Assembly: GCA_002205965.3 (NCBI GenBank) | Contig: NADL03000501.1 | Coordinates: 1,860,001 to 1,924,000 of the forward strand | Direction: 5' to 3' | DNA from: Kappaphycus alvarezii | Taxonomy: Eukaryota > Rhodophyta > Florideophyceae > Gigartinales > Solieriaceae | Length of the DNA: 64,000 bases | Shown here: one piece after another, positions 55,373-64,000 of the stretch | How the letters are laid out: each line of letters opens with the position of its first letter | How positions within the stretch are numbered: the first letter of the stretch is position 1 | Translations under genes and position numbers: made by a program | The notes under the pieces: model-generated | The model's input: only the letters and a program-made list of their open reading frames with translations | What the model was told of the DNA's origin: nothing | The model's database searches: none

Positions 55373-56398
55373 ATGATCATTCTTTCAACCCTTCGCACCC
55401 ACCATGTCCTCCCAGTCCTCATCTCCCGTCGACTCTGCACAAAGTCCATTCCCCCTCGCAAAACTCTCCGCACCCTCCGCACAGCCTACACACGCGGCGA
55501 ACCGCTAACCATGCTCACGGCCTACGACTACCCCTCCGGATTACACGCCGACCTCGCCGGCGTCGACATGGTACTCGTCGGCGATTCACTGGGCATGGTT
55601 GTCCTTGGCCAGCGTACCACACAGTCCGTTACCGTTGACCAAATGGTACACCATGCGGCTGCTACCCGTCGTGGCGTATCGTCCGCGATGTTGGTCGTCG
55701 ATATGCCGTTTGGAAGTTATGAAACTGGTTGCGCTGAGGCTGTTCATACGGCAATGAGGTTGGTGAAGGAGGCTGGTGCAGATGCTGTGAAATTGGAGGG
55801 CGGTGTTTCACGTAGCAATATTATTCGCGCTATTGCTGACGCGGGTATTGCAGTTATGGGGCATATCGGCTTGCAGCCGCAGGCGGTGTCCAGACTCGGT
55901 GGGTTTCGTAGTATGGGTCGCTCGAAAGAAGAAGCTAGTGACATATTGGATGATGCTCACGCTGTGGAGGAAAGTGGTGCGTTTTCTATGGTTGTCGAAT
56001 GTGTACCTGGTAGATTGGCGGGCGTCATATCGAGGACGGTGCAAATTCCTACTATAGGGATTGGGAGTGGCGTTGAGTGTGACGGCCAGGTGCTTGTTTA
56101 CCATGACATGTTGGGCATCTTGAGTCATCCTCATCATGCCAAGGTTGCACCCAAGTTTTCAAAGATGTTTGCAGAGCTTGGTCCCAGCATTTGTCATGCT
56201 ATTGGGGATTATTGTCGCCAAGTCAAGGAGAGAGAGTTTCCGAGTGAACACTACTCCCCGTACACGATTGGCGACGAGGAATTTGAAAAGTTTTGCAAGG
56301 CGGCAGAGGAAAAATACGGACACGCATTTCGGCAGCATGACGGAAGGCGGCGACGGAGTGACAACCAAGGAAACTCCAATGATTTCTCTGTCTACTAG
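55373..56398 (+). CDS. panB: 3-methyl-2-oxobutanoate hydroxymethyltransferase (ketopantoate hydroxymethyltransferase)
   Basis: PanB makes ketopantoate from 2-oxoisovalerate and methylene-tetrahydrofolate, the first step of pantothenate and coenzyme A synthesis. The 341-residue product has the family motifs MLTAYDYPSG, LVGDSLGMVVLG (metal-binding Asp at about 71), VVDMPFGSYE, DAVKLEGG, AVMGHIGLQPQ and TIGIGSG. I chose the ATG at 55373; the frame is open for another 27 codons upstream. Residues 1-40 are basic with Ser, Thr and Leu and no acids, which suggests a mitochondrial targeting peptide. A family-typical end PYTIGDEEFEKF is followed by a short Arg-rich tail. The gene converges on PGM3, with 73 bp between stops. 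Confidence 0.95.
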   Translation: MIILSTLRTHHVLPVLISRRLCTKSIPPRKTLRTLRTAYTRGEPLTMLTAYDYPSGLHADLAGVDMVLVGDSLGMVVLGQRTTQSVTVDQMVHHAAATRRGVSSAMLVVDMPFGSYETGCAEAVHTAMRLVKEAGADAVKLEGGVSRSNIIRAIADAGIAVMGHIGLQPQAVSRLGGFRSMGRSKEEASDILDDAHAVEESGAFSMVVECVPGRLAGVISRTVQIPTIGIGSGVECDGQVLVYHDMLGILSHPHHAKVAPKFSKMFAELGPSICHAIGDYCRQVKEREFPSEHYSPYTIGDEEFEKFCKAAEEKYGHAFRQHDGRRRRSDNQGNSNDFSVY

Positions 56399-56471
56399 GG
56401 CGTTGAGCACTCACGGCTGCACACACCTCAAAGTTGCAGAGTCCGCAATGTCACAAGCTGGTGCCGGTCAT

Positions 56472-58058
56472 TCACAAACGCTCACCAATACCACCGCAAT
56501 AGTCGTACACAGCACGGCCAATCTCAGTCGCCATCTCTTTTGCACGATCGACACATCCCGCAGAGGTCTCCGCGTATACTCTCACCACATCCTCTGTTCC
56601 ACTTGGCCTGACAAAGGCCCTACAGCCTTCGGCTGCGGTAACGTTAGCGATGGCCTCCCTTAGCTTGAGAGGCTGTTTGACCAAGCGGTCGCAATCTTCT
56701 GTCTCAACGACGCCCTTGTCAGCGACCCTGACTACAAGATTCCAGCTATACCTCTCGTCATACAATTGGATCCACTCATCAAATCCCATGTCCTCCACTG
56801 CCAAAATAGCAAGGACTAATAACAAGTCGGCGACTCCGTCGCCAACAGCCTGGTTTGCCAACTCACTCACGGCCGTCAACATCTCCATACTCATCCTCTG
56901 CTCGCTCTCCGCTGCATCCTCTCCCAGCTTTTCCAGCTCCTCCTTAATCACATTCAAGGCTTTGTCCGCAAACAACACGGTGCCATGACCGTTCGGCTCC
57001 CAATACACACCAATGTCAAAGTCTTTGATTGCCCTCTCCAGATGCTTGACACCTGTTTTTGCAACGACGACATCGACACCTTCCAAGCGTTGCAAGAATT
57101 CTGTGGCACTGCCATTCGAGTAAGCGGTTTGGGCGACGCCGACAGTAAGTTGAACGGCAGCTTTTTTCAGCAACGCGGCGACAAACTTGCATACCAAGGT
57201 TGCAAAGCGATCGCCGTCAGCCATTTCGACGGCCCCTCCTTTGTCGCGATATATAACCAAGCGATCCGCATCTCCATCCAAGCTGGCCCACACTTCACTG
57301 ACAACGTCGGGGCCGTAAATAGTAGGCATGATCCTTTTCTTCTGGACGAAATCAGCCCCGCAGCGATCATTGAGCTGGCCGTCGCGTGGACAATTGAGGA
57401 TTTTGAAGCCCTTGATACGAGAGGCGACGATATTCATAGCGGTGGCTCCGACACCGTTGGCACAGTCGACGGCGATGGAAGAAATCTTACCCTCCTTCTT
57501 GCCAACCAACTTTTGATATGCGACTTGGAGCAGTTGGTAATAGTCTGGAATGTCGCATGGTTGACCCCTGTCTCTTGCCCTCAAGGCAAAATGAAGCTGG
57601 GGGGTAGTGACACAGCCCAGCTCTATGACGCGACCGTCTGCGGCGTCAACGCCAGCCTTGACCAACTTGACAAGCTCCGGGGCGCTCTCTCTTGTATCCC
57701 AGCCGATGACGACAAGTCCACCTTGTTCGATTTGGGCCAAATTTTGTAAGCACTTTAATGGATCTGTCATAGCGTTGACAAACGGGGTAGCGACTCGTTC
57801 CCATTCGATATTTAACATGGTACCGTCGGGTTCGACCAACTTTAAGCCGTTATCGGAAGCTGGATTGTGGGATGCGGTAACCATGATGCCGACGGCGCGA
57901 CGGTTTAGGGATACGGAGCGTAAAGCGGCGAGTGCGCCACACCTAAAGACGGCGGCATGGAGGGTTTGTGCGGGACCACGAAAGCCGGCGGTACCATAGG
58001 ACAATGGGGTTGGGGGGGTGTGTTGAAGGAGACGAGATTGGAGGGATTGGTAGGTCAT
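56472..58058 (-). CDS. PGM3: Phosphoacetylglucosamine mutase
   Basis: AGM1/PGM3 converts GlcNAc-6-phosphate to GlcNAc-1-phosphate on the way to UDP-GlcNAc, used for N-glycans, GPI anchors and chitin-like polymers. The 528-residue frame from ATG 58058 (MTYQSLQSR) matches the family's 530-545 residues. Motifs: TAGFRG near the start, catalytic serine in TASHNP (Ser63), metal loop DGDADR (261-266), sugar loop WEPNGHG (family usually EANGHG) and the phosphate loop RPSGTED near the end. The frame stays open for 121 codons upstream, but that part reads a hexanucleotide repeat and TACTGTAC motifs and is surely 5' flank. It ends tail-to-tail with panB. Confidence 0.95.
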   Translation of the reverse strand: MTYQSLQSRLLQHTPPTPLSYGTAGFRGPAQTLHAAVFRCGALAALRSVSLNRRAVGIMVTASHNPASDNGLKLVEPDGTMLNIEWERVATPFVNAMTDPLKCLQNLAQIEQGGLVVIGWDTRESAPELVKLVKAGVDAADGRVIELGCVTTPQLHFALRARDRGQPCDIPDYYQLLQVAYQKLVGKKEGKISSIAVDCANGVGATAMNIVASRIKGFKILNCPRDGQLNDRCGADFVQKKRIMPTIYGPDVVSEVWASLDGDADRLVIYRDKGGAVEMADGDRFATLVCKFVAALLKKAAVQLTVGVAQTAYSNGSATEFLQRLEGVDVVVAKTGVKHLERAIKDFDIGVYWEPNGHGTVLFADKALNVIKEELEKLGEDAAESEQRMSMEMLTAVSELANQAVGDGVADLLLVLAILAVEDMGFDEWIQLYDERYSWNLVVRVADKGVVETEDCDRLVKQPLKLREAIANVTAAEGCRAFVRPSGTEDVVRVYAETSAGCVDRAKEMATEIGRAVYDYCGGIGERL

Positions 58059-58154
58059 GGGGGGGAGGGTGTTGTAGGGCAAGACTGGGGAGGGATGTGT
58101 TGTATGTTGTGAGGATACGGGGGAAGAGGAGTGAGGAGGGTCAAGGAGGACGGG

Positions 58155-58196
58155 GAATGCGAATACGAATGTGAATGTGAATGTGAATGTGAATGT
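58155..58196. repeat. Hexanucleotide repeat (GAATGT)n upstream of PGM3
   Basis: Seven units, five of them perfect GAATGT (58167-58196) and two variants (GAATGC, GAATAC). It lies about 100 bp upstream of the PGM3 start, in the likely promoter or leader. Read on the minus strand it would encode alternating Phe-Thr. Confidence 0.95.
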
Positions 58197-58271
58197 GGTT
58201 GGCGTCAGATTGGACAGCGGCAACAACGGTCCAACCCTGGCATGGCGTGGCCTGGCATGGCCACGCCACAA

Positions 58272-58331
58272 TGTAGTACAGTACTGGACGGTAATTTCAT
58301 ACTGTACTGTACAGCGCTGTAGTACAGTGTG
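58272..58331. repeat. TACTGTAC cluster in the PGM3 5' flank
   Basis: AGTACAGTACTGG and ACTGTACTGTACAGCGC followed by TAGTACAGTG stand close together about 215-275 bp upstream of the PGM3 ATG. The same motif clusters lie upstream of Prp22, ChAPs and Nup93. Confidence 0.8.
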
Positions 58332-58439
58332 GCGAGGCGAGGGCGGTGCATCCGATTTGTACGGCTTACGCAAGTCAGGCGAGGCAAGCTCATCACGTGC
58401 AAATCTCCAATGACTTGCCACTGACCAAGGTAAGGTCTT

Positions 58440-59537
58440 TTACTCTATCACGACTTCCTTGTTTGCTTCTTCCGCTCCAAACTCGGCCTCCCACGCTCCA
58501 AACAACACCTTTTGATACTGGATATCCCTCACACCCACGCGAATCCACGTCTCAATACCCCTACCATAGCTCTCACAAGCCCTCACAGGACATCCAACTC
58601 CCTCTGCCACCTCCACCACCCTCCTCCAATTATCCCCCACCCGCACAAATAACCAAGGTATCCATCCTGGCACATGATCCCCAACCTGCCAACCCATGCG
58701 TTTACACCCCTCCACCAAAGCCTTCCTCCACTCCCTCACACACTCCCACGTCCTTCTCATATACATCACATCCCTCACCGCGGCCTCACAAAACTGCAAC
58801 GCACACACATTTACCCCCCACGGCGTCTGCACCCGTTTCATCTCCATCACCCAATCCTTGCCTGCCGCCAAACTCCCCAACCTCAGACCAGGACAACTCC
58901 AAATCTTGGTCCAACTCTGCACCACCACCACCCGTTCCGGAAACTCACTCACCAACTCCAACGCACTCTCCTCCCTCCAACTAGGCCCCAAAAACGGCAA
59001 GAACGATTCATCAATCAAATAAACACCCCCTCCACCCCTCACCCGCTCCCTCAACTCCTCCAACGACATATACTCCCCAGTCGGCGAATTCGGCCTTATC
59101 ACAACACTAACCCCCACTTGACACCCCTCCCCTTCCTCCCAACTCTGCAACACCCTCCTCCCCGCCGCACGCGCCGCACGATGATATTCCATATAACTCG
59201 CCACAAAAGGGCCAGGTCGGAACGGTCCGGGCGGTAACACACGCATCGCAAGGTCGATTAATTCGGAGGCACCGTTGCCAAGAATGACTTGGGATTTCGG
59301 AAAGTTGATAAACGAGGATAGCGAGGATAATGCGGGCTCGTTGTCACAGGGTGGGTAATGGTCGATGTGTTGGAGTGCAGCTTGAGCGGCTGTTAATGCT
59401 TTGGAGGGCGGCCCTAGACCGTTGGTGGTCACTGAAAAGTCGCATTGGAAGTTGGAGAGGTGACGCCAGGATTGCCCGCCGTGTGGCTCTTGCGTCGTTG
59501 TGTCCCAGTGTTGCATTGTGGTTGGTGTGGATGGCAT
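58440..59537 (-). CDS. PLP-dependent aminotransferase class I/II, CobD/HisC-like
   Basis: The 365-residue protein has the fold-type I signature. Residues: DHYPP (59-63), GNGASELID (87-95), RPNSPTG (148-154), DESFLPFLG (176-184, Asp that binds the PLP ring nitrogen), SWTK with PLP lysine K211 followed by PGLRLGS, and near the end ETWIRVGVRD with the Arg that holds the substrate carboxylate. The DESFxxF and SxTKxxxxPGLRLG patterns are those of HisC and of CobD, the threonine-phosphate decarboxylase of cobalamin synthesis. No cobalamin gene is in the window, and eukaryotes are not known to make B12, so the substrate is unknown. It may be a transferred bacterial gene. It lies 381 bp upstream of PGM3 on the same strand. 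A stretch before the ATG at 59537 is GC-rich and CA-rich. Confidence 0.85.
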   Translation of the reverse strand: MPSTPTTMQHWDTTTQEPHGGQSWRHLSNFQCDFSVTTNGLGPPSKALTAAQAALQHIDHYPPCDNEPALSSLSSFINFPKSQVILGNGASELIDLAMRVLPPGPFRPGPFVASYMEYHRAARAAGRRVLQSWEEGEGCQVGVSVVIRPNSPTGEYMSLEELRERVRGGGGVYLIDESFLPFLGPSWREESALELVSEFPERVVVVQSWTKIWSCPGLRLGSLAAGKDWVMEMKRVQTPWGVNVCALQFCEAAVRDVMYMRRTWECVREWRKALVEGCKRMGWQVGDHVPGWIPWLFVRVGDNWRRVVEVAEGVGCPVRACESYGRGIETWIRVGVRDIQYQKVLFGAWEAEFGAEEANKEVVIE

Positions 59538-61490
59538 GATTGGTGCGTAGTGGGGCGGTGGGGTAGGGGTGTGTGGTTTGCAGTGTGATGCAAATGGAGA
59601 GTGGGCCGAGTGAGGGGGAACGGGAAAGATGACGTAGATGCAGAGGTGGTTTATATAGTATTTCGATTCAAGTGGATATGGTTAAAAAGTTGCGATTTAT
59701 CTAGATTTCGGATCATAAAGATTGAGCAATTGAACCTAACCCTGTAATCCAAAAGTGGAGTGTACCGAGCGGCGATAGAGCGTGGTGGAGGCACCGACTG
59801 TATAGCACTGGATCATACTAAAATTAGGCGCCTTAGTAGCCCTCCTGCACGGGGCTTTCGCACCTGCACTGCGCAGTGCTCACCACAGGTATTGCTTACC
59901 GTCCCGCAATCGCCCCATTTCCCCTGCCGCAATACAACGGCCCCACTTGGACGTCAACCTCGGCATTGTACATGTTATTTACACTCAGCATCGGTACTGA
60001 CACCAGCACCAACGCAGATTGGACGATGAGTGGAGGATCCTCGGCGAAATCGTGTCATATCGTACAGTACATATCTCCATTACTTTTGTTGTTCAAACAG
60101 CCGCAGGCATCAGCCATGCTCATTCTGTTCTGTCGTTGCTCCTGGGACAAAACGTAACTCTCCACCGGCCTGCAGCGCGAGTGGCCACGAGTCGCACAAC
60201 CCTGGATCCGGAGGTCCTGCCCGTGAGACACGCCTCAAGAAACTATCGGGACGTAGATTGTAAGCGAGTTGGTGATTGCTGCGCCGCTTGCCCGCAAATC
60301 ACTGCACGGGCTTCATCTCGCGAAAGGCGGTAACGACATGGCCCTTTGGGCGGACTGCTGTTCACTGTATGGCTTAGTATGCGATGTGGCGTTGGGAAGG
60401 TCTGTCTGGGTATGAAGACGCGCACGGTCCGCTTTTTATGGTATTGTATTGTGCCATTGTCGTTGCATCCGTTGTGTCAGGGGCATTCCCGTTCAACGAG
60501 AATAGCTCGGACGTGTTTCGAGTGGAACCGCTCCATTGAGACAACGGCATCTCATTCGACGCTTTCGCCTTTGAGCATAGCTCCTGAGAGAAGGAACCGG
60601 TCGTCTGTTCAATCGTTTGGCTGTCCCATTCTACTGTAATGCAGACAAATGGCCGAAAATCATTTGTGCCCCACCATTTGTCAGGAGTCAAATAAATGTT
60701 TCACCACACGATTCGATTGACTTCGCATTTCCTCAAAATCTCCGCGTTCCCCTTACCGGTTGCATAGAGTACTGTACTGTATGGTACTGTACCTTGCAAA
60801 CCCGCTGCAGCACCTGGTGCGATGCTTCAAAATAAATGGAAGAGCTTGTTTCGTGCAGTAATGAAAAGCTTGTGATCTTTTATTTGCCTACTCGGTCTAA
60901 GTGTAGTTGTCAATCTTTACACTGTAATCCGAGATGTAGTGTTTCACACTCTTCTGGGAAATGGGGAGTTAATTTACTGTGGTAGATATGTGGGTTGGTA
61001 CCCAGTAAATTTGTACCGGAGCGTAGATATCGTATCATGGTACACTCTTGCATGTTAAATACCTACGAGATCAGCCCCTCCTCGCCGTCGGAGTCGACCG
61101 ATTCTGAAGAAGTATTGCTATGTCCGATTCCGCAGAATCCGTAGCTCCGCTCACGCCCAGCGTCAGCCCTTCTTGCCAATAAAATTTATTCACCTGCCCT
61201 CCCATCCTCTCCTCCGTTTCCCTTTACTTGCTGTTGACTGATAAGGCTAATTGTAAAGTCTTACGTCAACAGCTGATAGAGGCGGGTAACACGACAATCC
61301 GGATTCGTTTACCACTATCTATTGAGCAGATCACACTACAAGATTGTAATACCGTCTCTTCTTTCTTCTTGTACAGATCGCTATCGCTTTTGAGAAAACT
61401 TAAAACAACAGCGAGTTCGCTTTGTGATCGCTGAAAATGCCGCCAATTTCCCGTAACCACTTCTAGCAAAAGAGTGATCAGACGTAGAAG
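59538..61490. other. Unassigned intergenic DNA
   Basis: No recognisable gene. Frames up to about 105 codons overlap on both strands without family signatures. Single TACTGTAC-type motifs at about 60060-60070 and 60770-60795. Confidence 0.4.
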
Positions 61491-63325
61491 ATGGTATCCA
61501 CATCTTCTTTGAATAATGACCTACCTATCAACATGTTGAACAAAGCCAAGGCTAAGTTGCAGCATTTTGCCATACCGGATCAGCCATCCGATTCGACGTC
61601 TGAATCAGCTGCCTTTTCAGATCTTGATGATATTGAAGAGAACATGGACAACCTTCTTCCAGCTCCACAGAGTATCTTTGCTGAGGAATATTGAATATTT
61701 CGCTATGCATATTTTCTCAAGCTTGCCGTACTCTGTGGATTCGAGGAGATTTTCGTTGACTTTATAGACAATGCTAGGATTTCTGATTTCCACAAGAGCG
61801 ACAAGTCTGTTCGCACCAACATATGACTTCGCGATCTTTCTAACTGCACCCCTTAGTTCATATAGGCTGTGGTTGCTAAGTTTAAGGAGCACCGTGGTTC
61901 CGGCAATTGTTTTCAAGCCGACCAAGAAGGGGTCCAAAATAACGATAGTGAGCGTGTGATTCAACATCCAGCTGAATCTGCTCAAGCTTCCACGGTAATT
62001 TATGCTCTACCTCGTCGACCTTTTGGCTCTACCCCCGCTGATGGAGCGGTTTCATACATGGCGGGACCGTGTAGGGATCAGATTGACAATCGTAACATTA
62101 ATTACAACTTCAACGTAAGTAACTCGCACTACAGTCAGTATCCGACGGATCTTAATGGCCGTCATCCTTATGTGCAAGGTAACTTCGAGAAATTATATTA
62201 TGTGCACCATATTTTCAAGGATAAACAGTTAAATGGAGATATTTCACAGAGCATTAATGAAACTCTTCAGATGTACGGCATCTGTGCTCGTCAGTGGAAA
62301 CTATCCCAGTCCTAGAAGTCTGACTTTTTCGTGCACATCCTGGATGGTGCAGCTTGCTGATTTTTCTTAGAAAACTACAATACCACTATGAACTACGTCG
62401 GAATGGTTAAGGTAATGACTGGAGAGTATCTGAGCGATGCAATGTAGATTCATGTCAAAGGGGTCCCAGAAACACTTCGTCTCAAGTCCTAAATGCGTAA
62501 CAAGCTGATGAGAGATGTGTGTGATAGGCTCACGAAGCTGGTGGAACATGTCAACGAACCCACTCGGTAATGCCCTCCAGACTTCCGTACAGACTCCTGT
62601 AAGATTAATTTTCTGTGAAATGCAGTAACCAGGTGTCAGGAATTGTCGAGGACTCCCATCCAGAGTATTACATCCCAAACTACTCTTTCAAAAAGTTCGT
62701 GACTACGTTACACAAGTCTATACAAAACCTACGCCAGTTATACCAGGTAACAGGCGATAGTCAATGTTTTGAAACGGGCGTAGCACAGAGGTATGACTCA
62801 TTAGAAGTAGGCACTCAAATATTGAAGTACAGTCATAATACTTGGCACACTCAACGTGAATATCGTGGTTCAGTTAAGCGGAGGGGTTCAAATAATAGTA
62901 AAAGCAGACGTTCGTCTAAGGCATTTGAAGAGGCGAGAAGGCGCAACGAGTGTTTTAAGTGTAGAGGCCCATGGGATCCGAAGCATAGTTTCATAAGAGA
63001 AGACCTGTCGGCCCACACTCGCCACCTTCTGGAGAGAGGCGACTCTTCTGTACACATTCTTTCTGAAATTGTAAAGGATCAAGAAAGAAGCAAGGCTAGT
63101 GACCATAGCGCTTCTGATACAGATGAGTGTGACGAGCAGCGCAATGAAATTGACGAATTTGACTCGCCTTTTGATGACATCGACACAGGAGAAAATCAGG
63201 ACTTAATCGAATCAGCTGACCGTTCTATTTGCCTCACGCAGCTTTCGTCCAAGATGACTCCTACTGAAACATACATAGGCAGTTCTGTGGAGTATTTTCG
63301 TCCTGGCGGTTGGTTGATGCAGTAA
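61491..63325 (+). pseudogene. Retrotransposon gag with degenerate zinc knuckle
   Basis: One frame starts at ATG 61491 (61491-62315) and is interrupted by four stops between 61690 and 61870. The next 300 bp carry a broken segment with VKGVPETLRLKS (about 62455). A new frame, 62615-63325, ends with a basic region (RRGSNNSKSRRSS) and CFKCRGPWDPKHSF, which has the CX2C...H spacing of a gag zinc knuckle but Phe where the last Cys should be. An acidic C-terminal tail follows. The order acidic N-terminus, helical core, basic region, knuckle fits gag. The pol that should follow is at most fragmentary before the window ends. Confidence 0.58.
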
Positions 63326-64000
63326 GACTTCAAAACCGTTTTGCGCGCCAACGTCGCCAAAAGAACCTGAAATACAGACCCAAACGGAAGTAATGGAGAG
63401 ATATCTGAACGACTGATGTGTTTATTGGAAGTTTGAAGACTTAATCGCACAACGAAAGATCATTTGGTATGCTGTGCGACTTTGGAGCACCATCTTCTGT
63501 AGTTAGTTGCAAATAACTTGACAGGATATGGAGTATTCTTTAAACCAACCGGAAGCGTATCCTGCCTTCTCGAATCTGATTCAGCTTTGCTGACTCTATG
63601 TAAAAGTCATTGGGCAAAGTAGTTCTCCTTATTGATGCTCCCCTTGGCATTCAAATAATCACGGTAAATCTACACATAAAATGTAGAAACGACCATGATA
63701 GGCGTGGTATCTTTGTCACGCTACGTGACGTAATATGCTGCGGCTTCTAAGTTTTTTCGTAAAATCCCTATTATTTTCTAGGGGGTTCCCAAGAAAAGTC
63801 CTGGCAGGCATCACGCTTGCAGCTAACACTTTGAAAAATAAATATTTATGGTAATTTTTGGCCTCAGCGTAAAAAGTTATCATTTCGCAGAGCAGCATAG
63901 AAGACGGTGAACGTGTTGCACCATATGATGGGCCATATATTTGTGACGAGAAGGAAAGTCACTCTACAGATACAGAGGGATCACGACAGAAACTAGCTTC
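63326..64000. other. Unassigned DNA downstream of gag
   Basis: No clear protease or other pol domain was found. The frame is broken everywhere. It may be decayed pol; the window ends inside it. Confidence 0.35.

Noticed and set aside
58059..58421. N-terminal extension of the PGM3 frame
   Set aside because: It would translate a hexanucleotide repeat and TACTGTAC motifs; the family N-terminus starts at 58058.
58346..59237. Long plus-strand frames opposite the CobD/HisC-like gene
   Set aside because: Pro/Thr/His-rich shadows of the GC- and codon-biased minus-strand gene.
1..64000. CRISPR arrays, riboswitches or bacterial operons
   Set aside because: None seen; direct repeats here are short tandem or LTR-derived, and the gene content is eukaryotic.

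Overview
The window looks like nuclear DNA of an intron-poor eukaryote. Six conserved eukaryotic proteins are encoded with no visible introns: a Nup93/Nic96 nucleoporin, a Prp22/DHX8 splicing helicase, a ChAPs-type exomer protein, PanB, phosphoacetylglucosamine mutase and a CobD/HisC-like PLP enzyme. They sit in three small compact islands, partly as tail-to-tail pairs with 70-80 bp between stops, and long stretches of decayed transposons separate the islands. This layout fits a red alga of the florideophyte type (for example a Chondrus-like genome). That assignment is an inference from gene structure and repeat content; a fungus or another intron-poor protist is not excluded.

Layout: 1-2.7 kb is gene-free DNA rich in a short TACTGTAC motif. 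2.7-6.1 kb holds a small unknown ORF (+) facing the nucleoporin gene (-). 6.1-8.1 kb is gene-free, with a 21-bp tandem array. 8.1-11.5 kb is a wrecked copia-order LTR retrotransposon pol (-). 11.5-22.8 kb is a Ty3/gypsy chromovirus on the minus strand with recognisable LTRs, primer-binding site, polypurine tract, gag, protease, RT/RNase H, integrase and chromodomain. Its 3' part carries a 2.1-kb open frame in antisense that I do not recognise. A second, diverged copy of that same frame lies directly beyond the other LTR (22.8-23.9 kb, -). 24-29.5 kb is mostly unassigned DNA with one possible MULE-like zinc-binding remnant.

29.5-35.6 kb is the second gene island (Prp22 and ChAPs, convergent). 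36-47 kb is AT-rich and holds a copia remnant, a piggyBac-like transposase remnant, LINE tails and a PIF/Harbinger pair (transposase plus SANT-like ORF). 48.3-54.5 kb is GC-rich and contains a two-ORF non-LTR retrotransposon with a C-terminal restriction-like endonuclease, present as two nearly identical overlapping pieces in opposite orientation. 55.3-59.6 kb is the third gene island (PanB facing PGM3, with the CobD/HisC-like gene behind PGM3). 61.5-63.3 kb is a broken gag.

The housekeeping genes belong to unrelated pathways: nuclear pore, splicing, Golgi sorting, pantothenate synthesis, UDP-GlcNAc synthesis and an amino-acid-related PLP enzyme. Nothing suggests an operon-like unit. The most unusual content is the unrecognised retroelement-associated protein family (12.3-14.5 and 22.8-23.9 kb), the inverted LINE pair with a 38-bp antisense scar, and the recurring TACTGTAC clusters upstream of several genes.
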